The position numbers and the translations under genes are program-made. The notes under the pieces are model-generated. The model ran no database searches, was not told the DNA's origin, and worked only from the letters and a program-made list of their open reading frames with translations. From Lolium rigidum (Eukaryota; Streptophyta; Magnoliopsida; Poales; Poaceae), in contig NC_061514.1 of assembly GCF_022539505.1 (NCBI RefSeq), forward strand, positions 329,761,090 to 329,825,089: 64,000 nt of DNA, given 5' to 3'. Below, in pieces: positions 45,189-64,000 of the stretch; position 1 is the stretch's first letter, and each line of letters starts with the position of its first letter.

Positions 45189-45334
45189 AAGACTTTACCA
45201 CCACAACTTGCCTTGGTCCACATTCCTCTCCCATCAACTGACACCAGAAAACCCCGACGGGACGCGCAACAAATGTGACACAAGGCGGCGCCCTCCGCTC
45301 CGCACCCTGCCAACCCACGCCGACCACCGCCGCC
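45189..45334 (+). promoter_or_regulatory. Residual 5' flank and leader of the ABCC gene
   Basis: Only 146 bp remain between the Pack-MULE and the ATG, and no TATA box is seen in them. Transcription must therefore start inside or across the Pack-MULE TIR, or from a TATA-less site in this short leader. Confidence 0.5.
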
Positions 45335-55221
<9,887 letters not shown>

Positions 55222-55400
55222 TAACTTGCTTCCTCGTGCTGCAGACATTAGGAAATAAGTAAGCGTCGTTTTGGTAGGTTGGCTACTCGAGTGTATGTTA
55301 AGCGGAATACATCAAGAAATAAAAGTACCAGTAGATGTTCAGTAAATGTTTGTTGAGTGTGCCCTGTAGCTTTATAGTTTTTTTTCTTCGAATTTTCAAT
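55222..55400 (+). other. 3' flank of the ABCC gene
   Basis: A short flank before retrotransposon sequence begins; it should contain the 3' UTR. An ATCAAGAAATAAAAG stretch near 55310-55325 is a possible poly-A signal region. Confidence 0.4.
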
Positions 55401-57673
55401 AAGACCACCAATTTCAAGAAGAGGGGCAAGTCTAAGGACAAGGTAAAGTTCAAGAAGGGAGACAAGAAAGCTGCTGCACCTCATAAGAAATCCAAGGCTG
55501 GCCCTCGGCCTGATACTATATGCTATTACTTCAAGGACGATGGGCACTGGAGGCGAAATTGCTCCGCTCCAAGTACCTGGCAGATCTGAAGAACGGCAAC
55601 GTCAAGAAGAAAGGTATATTTGATATACATGTTATTGATGTGTATCTTACTAGTAATTGTAGTAATGTCTGGGTATTTGATACTGGTTTGGTTGCTCATA
55701 TTTGTAACTCAAAACTGGAACTGCAGAATAAATGAAGACTAGCAAGCGGTAAGGTGACGATGCGGGTTAGAACTGGCTCCAAGGTTGATGTGATCGTCAT
55801 CGGCACACTCCCAATTCATCTACCTTCGGGATTAGTTTTAAATCTGAATAATTTTTATTTGGTGCCTGCGTTAAGCGGGAACATTATATCTGGATCTTGT
55901 TTATTGCAACACAATTATTCATTTAAGTCTGAGAAAAATGGTTGTTCGATTTTTATGAGTAATATATTTTATGGTCATGCACCTGAGATGTTATTAAATC
56001 TCGATGGTAGTGATACACATGTTCATAACATTGATTCTAAACGATTAAAATTGAATGATAATTCTACATACATGTGGCATTATCGTCTTGGTCACATTGG
56101 AGTGAAGCGCATGAAGAAACTCCATTCCAATGGAATTCTAGAATCACTTGATTTTGAATCACTTGAAAGATGCAAAGCATGTCTAATGAGAAAAATGACT
56201 AAGACTCCATTCATTGGGATACATGACCGAGCTACAGACTTACTGGAAATAATACATACCGATGTGTGCGGTCCAATGAGTGTACCATCGCACGGTGGAT
56301 ATTGTTATGATCTTACTTTCACAAATGACTTGAGTAGATCTGGGTATATCTACTTTATGAAACATAAATCCGAAACTTTAGAGAAGTTTAAGGAATTTCA
56401 AAGTGAAGTAGAAAATCATCGTAACAAGAAGATTAAGTTTCTGCGTTCTGATCGCGGAGAATATCTGAGTTACGAGTTTGGCATGCATTTAAAGAAATGC
56501 GGAATACTTTCACAGTTGACACTGTCGAGAACACCACAGTGTAATGGTGTGTCCGGATGTCGTAGTCGAACTCTTTTAGATATGGTTCGTTCTATGATGT
56601 CTCTTACAGATTTACCATTATTGTTTTGGGGTTATGAATTAGAGACATCTGTATTCACTTTAAATAGGGCACCATATAAATCCGTTGAAACGACACCATA
56701 TGAATTATGGGTTGGTAAGAAACCTAAGTTATCGTTCCTTAAAGTTTGGGATTGTGAATCTTATGTAAAGAAGTTACAACCTGACAAGGTTTAACCCAAA
56801 GGAGAGAACTGCGTCTTCATAAGATACCCTAAAAAACAATTGGGTATACCTTCTATCATAGGTCTCAAGGCAAAGTTTTCGTTGCCAAGAATGGTCCTTT
56901 CTTGAAAATGATTTTCTCTCGAAAGATGTGACTGGAAGGAAAGTAGGACTCGACGAGGTTGTTGAACCTTCTCTCCGATTTGAGAGTAGCGCAGCGTCGG
57001 AAGATGTTCATGTGCCGCCTGCACCGATAAGAGAGGAAGCTAATGATAATGATCACGAAACTTCGAATGAAGTTGCTACTGAACCTCACAGGTCGAAGAG
57101 GGTTCGTACCACTCCTGATTGGTATGACCCTGCCTTAAATGTCATGTTGGTGGACAACAATGACAACCCTGCGACGTATGAGGAAGCAATGATGAGCCCG
57201 GATTCCAACAAATGGCAAGAAGCCATGAAATCTTAAATGGGATCCATGTACAATAATCAAGTATGGACTTTGGTGGACCTACCTGATGGCCGCAAGGCTG
57301 TCGGAACAAATGGATTTTCAAAAGGAAAACAAACACTGATAGTAATGTTACTGTCTATGAAGCTCGACTTGTCGCGAAAGGGTTCCGACAAATTCAAGGA
57401 ATTGACTACGATGATACTTTATCACCGGTAGCGAAGATAAAGTCTGTGAGGATTTTGTTAGCAATCGTTGCATTTTTCGATAATGAGATTTGGCATATGG
57501 ATGTCAAAACAGCGTTCCTTAATGGTGACATTGAGGAAGAGTTGTACATGGTACAACCCAAGGGTTTTGTCGATCATAAAGATGCTAACAATGTATGTAA
57601 ACTTCAGCGCTCCATTTATGGACTGAAGTAAGCATCCCGGAGTTGGAATCGACGTTTTGATAAGGTTGATGGC
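55401..57673 (+). pseudogene. Copia retrotransposon fragment (gag tail, protease, integrase, start of RT)
   Basis: It starts within Gag (KRGKSKDKVKFKKGDKK). The zinc knuckle reads CYYF...GHWRRNC, with Phe in place of the second Cys. Protease WVFDTGLVAHICN follows, altered from the usual DTGS. The GAG-preintegrase block is HYRLGHIGVKRMKKLH, and the integrase core has IIHTDVCGPM and TFTNDLSRSGY. The usual Glu in TPQCNGVSGC is Gly, so integrase is dead. RT begins at [14 protein letters not shown] and reaches [19 protein letters not shown] and SWNRRFDKV before an LTR interrupts it at 57674. Several stops are present. The 5' LTR is missing. Confidence 0.85.
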
Positions 57674-58942
57674 TGTGAAATACACCATATTTTATCGCGT
57701 TGAAACCCCTAGCTAAATCAATAAATTGACTAAGTTTACCTCTCAACTTGCCACTAATGCCTAATCAATGCAAAGATGTGCATTCTCTTCTATTTTTGGA
57801 TGTTGTGCAGGATATCACGTCATAATGGAAAACATACCTACAATTATTGAAGAAAATCGCGCCAGGAGCATGGTTCCAGAGGTTTTAACTGGCATCGGTA
57901 CGGGCAAGCCCCACATGTACCGTATTCCCGTACCACCAGCGGTTGCGTTCCTAAGGTCAAACACTATAAAAGTCGTGAAGCGGCCGATGCCAAACAGAGA
58001 ACCATTCGTTGCCAAACAGAGTCGTCATCCACCAGATCCATCTGCAACACACCGAAGGAGATCCATCCCCATAGTTCATCCATTCCATCCTCCATCTCCT
58101 CCATAGCCATAGTCATCACCATTGTAATAGAGATCTCCCTGAGAATTGGCGACCATTGTAAGAATATTGTGATTTCAATCTAAGTATTTTGCACAATGAT
58201 TTCTACCTTCGATCTTGATATTATGTGTGAGTAGTCCTCACAGGTTGTGGGTTGGGGTGAATCCTCGCAGCAACTATGTGCATCTAATCTTATGTTATGT
58301 GTAAGGTTGAATAGGAGCTTTGCGATCTTGTATCCTTGTCTCTTCGCCTCATCTTTGATGATCTACAGGTACCCATGTCATTAGAGACGATCAAGGAAGA
58401 GGTGAGATGAGTGGAGAACGGCGTGTATTCGCGAAACCTCGGTGACAGAAAGGGGAAAGTACTAGTACGTGCTTAGTGGTTCATTTCGGACCATAGCACA
58501 ATCATCTAGCTTAAGGCTTTGGTCTGTATTTACTTAATAATTGTTGTTGCTTGCGGCTGTGAGGACAATGGTTGGACCATTAGGCTCTTGTCACCTCTGG
58601 CTTTAGGGGCAAGGTTATTTATGGATGTGCTACCCACAAATCTCTTATCTATATTTTATTTTTTACACATATGAGATTTATATGTATATATATATGTGTG
58701 TGTGTGTGTATGCATAGCTACAGGTGGAACCTTAACCCTTGCCTATTTCAATCATTGAACACAACCCCCTTAAAAGTAAACTAGATAGGTCCGGTAAACT
58801 AAAGATAAAATAAACTAGCAAAATCTTGTAGACGTTTCCTTCATACACCATTTAGCAGTGCTTCCCAAGGTTCGATTAAACCTAGGTCTTCTAGGAAAAA
58901 AGCTTACCATAATACAATTCGTAATCATGATCGGAGCTATCA
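57674..58942 (+). repeat. 5' LTR of the Athila-like element, about 1270 bp
   Basis: It begins TGTGAAATACACC where Copia RT stops and ends GAGCTATCA just before the primer-binding site. TATAAAA stands at 57965-57971. The boundaries are inferred from the interrupted Copia frame and the TG...CA rule; the other LTR is not in the window. Confidence 0.55.
58678..58712 (+). repeat. TA/TG microsatellite
   Basis: A TATATATATATG run merges into (GT)n within the LTR. Confidence 0.8.
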
Positions 58943-59145
58943 ACCCTTTTTCTGGCGCCGTTGCCGGGGAAGCAGTTTCGCTATTCCGGTAAGGTTACTC
59001 GAGACCTTGTTAGTTATCTTATTTTTAGTTTTAAGATTTTATTTACTATTTTTAGTTTACTATTTTACTTTTATTTGAAAACCCAAAAAATTTAGTTACT
59101 TGTTCTTTCTTAATCGTAGAAGGAAAACCCAAAAAGATAATCACT

Positions 59146-60182
59146 ATGGCAGAAAAGAAGCTTGGAGAATATGCTATCCCCAATGATGATTTTATTCGTG
59201 CACCCATAACTCAGCCCGTTGTTGAAGCGAAGAACTATGAATTAAGCCTAACCTTTTAAGTTTGGTTCAGCGGAACCAATTTGGAGGCTCATCCGCTGAG
59301 GACTCAGGTATGCACTTAAACACATTCACTAAAATATGTGATATGATGTGCATTAAAGATGCTGATCCAAAGCTATTAAATTGCCCTTGTTTCCCTTTTC
59401 ATTAAGAGGAAAAGCAGAAGACTGCTTGCTAGCTTTGCCTAAGGGCAGTATAACTTCATGGGATGAATGCATTAATATCTTTATGACTAAGTTTTCCCAC
59501 CATCAAATACTATGCAACTGCGTTCTAACATTACAGGTTTTAGACAAGAAGACCGCGAGCCAATAGCACTTGCATGGGAAAGGATGAAGGAAGCCACCAT
59601 GAATTGTCCAAGTCATGGAATGGAGGATTGGTGAATCCTACATTTATTTTATAATGCCCTTAACCCAATGTCAAAGTCTATGCTTGATACTGCAACAGGA
59701 GGAACATTCATGAGCAAGCCAGTTGAGCCGGCAAGGAGGCTTCTTGATGATATGCAAAGAAACCATGCCCAATGGCATGTAGACAGATCCTCTTCAAGAA
59801 AGGTGAATGCAATCACCGAAGGTAACAATGAAGAACTCACTTCAAAGGTAGATGAGCTTTTGCATATTCTAAAGGGTAAAAGAAACTACCCAAGTTAATG
59901 CCCTCACCAATACTAAAGTTGAGGAAATAGACTTCATAGCAAGAAATCCTTATAACCCTGCATGGAAGAGTCAAAATTATGGCTCTAATTTTCCTAGACC
60001 ATATAATAATAATGCAGGACTTCCTAATAATAACTTCACCAATGGTAATGGAGCAAGCAATGGTAATACTTCCGTTGAAGTTACTTTCAAGAATTTTATG
60101 CATGCTCCAGCTGAACAAAATAGTACCATTACAAAGCTCATTGAAAATCAGAGCACTATGATAGGAAATTTATCTAACCAAA
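59146..60182 (+). pseudogene. Degenerate gag of the Athila-like element
   Basis: The ATG at 59146 opens MAEKKLGEYAIPNDDF, then a stop appears after about 38 codons. Further pieces in shifted frames are LFPFSLRGKAEDCLLALPKG and SITSWDECINIFMTKF (capsid), SKSMLDTATGGTFMSKPVEPA, RRLLDDMQRNHAQWH, and a low-complexity Asn-rich part (PYNNNAGLPNNNFTNGN). These are typical of grass Athila Gag. There are at least four lesions. The last codons run into the LTR at 60183. Confidence 0.75.
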
Positions 60183-61587
60183 TGATGACCCACAAGTATA
60201 GGGGATCGCAACAGTCTTCGAGGGAAGTAAAACCCAATTTATTGATTCGACACAAGGGGAGCCAAAGAATATTTGTAAGCCTTAACAGCGGAGTTGTCAA
60301 TTCAGTCCGCACTGGAAACAGAACTTGCTCGCAAGAGTTTATCAGTAGTAACAGTTTTATAGCAGATAGCAGTGGTGAAATATCAGCAGCAATGTAACAA
60401 AGATAGCAAGTAGTGATTATAGTAAACAAGCAGGATTAAAATATTGTAGGCACAGGGGATGGATGAACGGGCGTTGCATGGATGAGAGAAACTCATGTAA
60501 CAATCAAGGTAGGGCATTTGCGTGATAGTAATAAAACGGTATGCAAGTACTAATCAATCAATAGGCATGTGTTCCATATTTAGTCGTACGTGCTCGCAAT
60601 GAGAAACTTGCACAACATCTTTTGTCCTACCAGCCGGTGGCAGCCGGGCCTCTAGGGAATCTACTGGAAATTAAGGTACTCCTTTTAATAGAGCACCGGA
60701 GCAAAGCATTAACACTCCGTGAACACATGTGATCCTCATATCACCGCCTTCCCCTTCGGTTGTCCCAATTTCTGTCACTTTGGGGCCTCGGGTTCCGGAC
60801 AACAATACGTGTATACAACTTGCAGGTAAGATCATAAAACAATGCATATCATCATGAAACAATAACATGTTCAGATCTGAGATCATGGCACTCGGGCCCT
60901 AGTGACAAGCATTAAGCATAACAAGGTGCAACAATATCATAAAAGTACCAATTACGGACACTAGGCACTATGCCCTAACAATCTTATGCTATTACATGAC
61001 CAATCTCATCCAATCCCTACCATCCCCTTCAGCCTACAGCGGGGGAATTACTCACACATGGATGGGGGAAACATGGCTGGTCGATGGAGAGGCGTCGGTG
61101 GTGATGATGACGATGATCTCCTCCAATTCCCCGTTCCGGCGGAGTGCCAGAACGGAGTTTCTGGTCCCGAGACGGAGTTTCGCGATGGCGGCGGTGTTCT
61201 GGATGTCTTCTGGCGATTTCGTCTCACCACCTGTGCGTTTTTAGGTCGAAGGCGTTAAGTAGTCGAAAAGAGGGCGTCGAAGGCTGGCCGAGGGGGCCTC
61301 ACCATAGGGCGGCGCGCCCCCCTCCTAGGCCGCGCCGGCCCATGGTGTGGGGGCCGTGGGCCCCCCTGGCTTTTCCTTCTGGCTCCGTGAATCTTCTGGA
61401 AAAATAAGCCCTTGGGCATTAATTCCGGGGATTTTCCTGAAAGTTGGATTTCTGCACAAAAACGAGACACCAGACCAATTCTGCTGAAAACACCGTTAGT
61501 CCGTGTTAGTTGTATCCAAAATACACAAATTAGAGGCAAAACAATAGCAAAAGTGTTCGGAAAAGTAGATACGTTTTGGACGTATCA
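60183..61587 (-). repeat. 3' LTR of the minus-strand Gypsy element, 1405 bp
   Basis: Read on the minus strand it starts TGATACGTCCAAAACG (61587) and ends CTTGTGGGTCATCA (60183). A GC-rich middle with CCGCCGCCATCGCGAA corresponds to the LTR at 136-1720. Confidence 0.85.
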
Positions 61588-64000
61588 ACTCCCCCCAAGC
61601 TTAGCTTATTGCTTGTCCTCAAGCAATTCGCTTAACAACTGAGTGCGATAAAAGAACTTTCACGAACACATTTGTTCAGATGATGTAAATATTCTCATGA
61701 TATGGCAAGTACTTAAGCAATTCATAATAAGATACATGCAAATAAAATCATCTAATAGCTATGTCAATCATGGAAAAGGTACCAACAAATTAATAATAAG
61801 CATCATGAATCATGTCTATCGGTAGGATTGCAATGTTCATAAAAGGATATGATAAAGTGGTATCTCGCTTGCCCGTATTTGTACAGCAAAACATAAATGC
61901 TCGGGCACCTTTGAAGTTCATGGAAAGATTGGAAGTAGAGATTATCAAAGATAAAAGCATCAAAGTTATACCACAGTTAATCACATTTTGGGACAAGCAT
62001 ATTATACTAAGAATGACAGTTATGCTCTCAAGAAGGTGCTCAAAGAAAGGATGGAGACACAATGTAAAAGTAAAAGATTGACCCTTCGCAGAGGGAAGCA
62101 GGGATTAACATGTGCTAGAGCTTTTCATTTGTAAAACAGGAGTAAAATTATTTTGAGAGGTGTTTGTTGTTGTCAACGAATGATAGTGGGTACTCTAACT
62201 ACCTCGTCAACCGGACTTTCAAGAGCGGCTCCCATGAAGGACGTTATCTCTACCGAAGAAGGTAAATCATCCCTCTTCTCTTTTGTTTACACGCGTACTT
62301 TAGTTTTATTATGGATGACACTCCCCCCAACCTTTGCTTACACAAGCCATGGCTAACCGAATCCTCGGGTGCCTTCCATCAATCACATACCATGGAGGAG
62401 TGTCTATTTGCAATTTAAGTTGCGTACTGATGAATCAGGGCAAAACATGTGAAGAGAATTATTAATGAAAGTTGATTAATTGGGGATGGGAACCCCGTTG
62501 CCAGCTCTTTTTGCAAAATTATTGGATAAGCGGATGTGCCACTAGTCCATTATGAAAGTCTGTCAAGAGTAAATGACAAGATTGAAAGATAAACACCACA
62601 TACTTCCTCATGAGCTATAAAACATTGACACGAATTGAGAAGTATTTTGAAGGTTTAAAAGTAGCACATGAGAATTTACTTGGAATGGTTTGAAATGCCA
62701 TGCATAGGTATTTATGGTGGACACTCTGGAATAACTTGGTTTTCAGGGGTTTGGAAGCACGAGCAGCGTTCCCGCTCAGTACAAGTGAAGGCTAGCAATA
62801 GACTAGGAAGCGACAATCAAGAGAGCAGTAACTGTCATAATCATGCTTGCGACAAAATAAATTAACAGAGGCATAAAAGTGATACAAGAACTCTGAGGTA
62901 AAGTAAATCATCGAGGCTTAATTGACTTTTTATTCAGTCATATGCATGCGTGAGCATGTGCCAAGTTGATTCAAGTGAATTATTCAGAGGAGGATACCAC
63001 AATGTCATATCTATCTATGAATAGAACAATGCAAGCAAATATTTATAACATGCTACTCATATTAATAAATTGGAGCTAAACGTGAGAGATCATGAACTAC
63101 TAGACTTTCTTAAATGACATATACCTCACATGAACCAACTAAGCATGCTCACATGGATGAGTATTACAAAAATAAAAATAAATAGAGTTCATACCAGCCT
63201 CTCACCACAGTCGAATTGTCGTAGATCGTCATTATTGCCTTTCACTTGTGTAGCTTGAATAATATGAAATAAAAACCAAGCTCCCGCCACCGAAGACCTC
63301 TGAACTCCATAATGAACTTTACAAAACCAAAGAAGAACAGCAAATATTTTTGGTGTTTTCGAATTGGAAACAAGAACAAAAGGAAACAAGCAAACAAAGT
63401 AAAATCTTTTTGGATTTTCTTATAGCAAACCAACGATAGCAAATAAAGCAAGATAAAAGCAAGAAACCAAAATAAACAAATGGTAAAGAAAAACAACAGA
63501 AATATTTTTCATCTTTTTGTGTTTTAGGAAAGAAACAAAGCAAAAACAAGAAAATGAAAACTAAAAGAGTCACATAAACACAAAGCAGCAGAAATTCGTC
63601 AAACTTGACAGCAGTACAGTAATCGATTTTTAAGAAATTCTTCCGCTGCTCAGCTCGAAAAATGTTCAACTAATGAAAGTTAGATAACAACCTGGGGAAC
63701 ATGCATAAAAATTGGCTTCGCAAAGTAACGTTCTTGCTGTTTTTGAGAATGTTTTTGGTATTAGTCCAGAATCTGTTTTCAATCAGCACTTCCCCAAATA
63801 TCATCTCCCTCTTATTAGGAAACCACTTTAAGAAGCTAAACAAGTATGTACAAGTATCCGGCAACTATAATATGCAAAGAATGAGTGATGCCGGTATACC
63901 TCCCCCCAAGCTTAGGCTTTTGGCCTAAGTGGAGATCAACCCCAGCGAGGGTCAGGGTTCCACGCCGATGGATCATACATGGCGTGATCATAATAAGGTC
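61588..64000 (-). other. Non-coding 3' internal region of the Gypsy element
   Basis: Every frame is short. Three purine-rich PPT-like tracts (minus strand) occur, at 61588-61601, 62321-62331 and 63899-63911. The AT-rich, A-rich stretch at 63340-63600 has no domain. Pol and gag should lie beyond 64000. Confidence 0.65.

Larger units (their letters stand above)
57674..60182 (+). mobile_element. Athila-like Gypsy element, 5' part
   Basis: It consists of a 5' LTR (57674-58942), a primer-binding region with TGGCGCCGTTGCCGGGGAA (about 58952-58970) and a decayed gag. It cut the Copia element inside RT. It is itself cut at 60182/60183 by a minus-strand Gypsy element, and the remainder lies beyond the window. 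Confidence 0.65.
60183..64000 (-). mobile_element. Minus-strand Gypsy element: 3' LTR and 3' internal region
   Basis: The LTR (60183-61587) is followed on its right by a purine tract on the minus strand (GCTTGGGGGGAGT at 61588-61600). The element therefore reads right to left and this is its 3' end. The internal part to the window edge has no recognised coding sequence. It is the youngest layer of the three nested elements. It is related to the element at 1-1720 by its TGATACGTC LTR start. Confidence 0.8.

Noticed and set aside
45275..45334. Upstream in-frame start for the ABCC protein
   Set aside because: The codon is GTG, and the ATG at 45335 has a good context and fits the family N-terminus.

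Overview
This is nuclear DNA from a large, repeat-rich grass genome. The LTRs that begin TGATACGTC, the Stowaway MITEs, the MULE, Pack-MULE and Harbinger elements and the GC-rich first exons all point to a Pooideae cereal, most likely Triticeae (wheat, barley, Aegilops) or a close relative. There is no bacterial or viral gene organisation. Three host genes look intact: a pectinesterase (18452-26433, +), an IBR3/ACAD10-type acyl-CoA dehydrogenase (27191-33473, -) and an ABCC-type ABC transporter (45335-55221, +). Joining their exons by hand gives uninterrupted proteins of about 558, 832 and 1506 residues.

Layout. 1-1720: tail and 3' LTR of a Gypsy element. 1721-12387: the Tat-type Gypsy element it landed in, minus strand, with degenerate gag-PR-RT-RNaseH-aRNaseH-INT and a spliced antisense ORF on the plus strand. 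12388-13402: Harbinger-like tail and plain intergenic DNA. 13412-13824: MITE with 9-bp TSD. 13863-18248: complete 4.4-kb Mutator-like element (9-bp TSD, about 375-bp TIRs full of GTGTGGCGCC/GGCGCCACAC hairpins) with a decayed plant-mobile-domain gene. 18249-33838: pectinesterase and IBR3 genes, tail to tail, with LINE and MITE insertions in introns. 33841-36099: PIF/Harbinger element with perfect ends and a broken transposase. 36103-43693: intergenic relics (MITEs, an acyl-activating-enzyme fragment, a possible organellar segment). 43703-45188: Pack-MULE carrying a CYP94-like P450 pseudogene. 45189-55221: ABCC gene with two non-LTR insertions in introns. 55400-64000: three nested LTR retrotransposons (Copia, cut by an Athila-like Gypsy, cut by a minus-strand Gypsy).

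The host genes show no common pathway: one acts in the cell wall (pectin demethylesterification), one in peroxisomes (indole-3-butyric acid or branched acyl-CoA oxidation) and one in membrane transport. The most interesting structure is at their 5' sides. Two independent MULE-class elements, both with exact 9-bp duplications, sit immediately upstream of start codons (79 bp before the pectinesterase TATA box; 146 bp before the ABCC ATG). Exon calls were made by eye from splice signals and family conservation; no alignment or database search was run.
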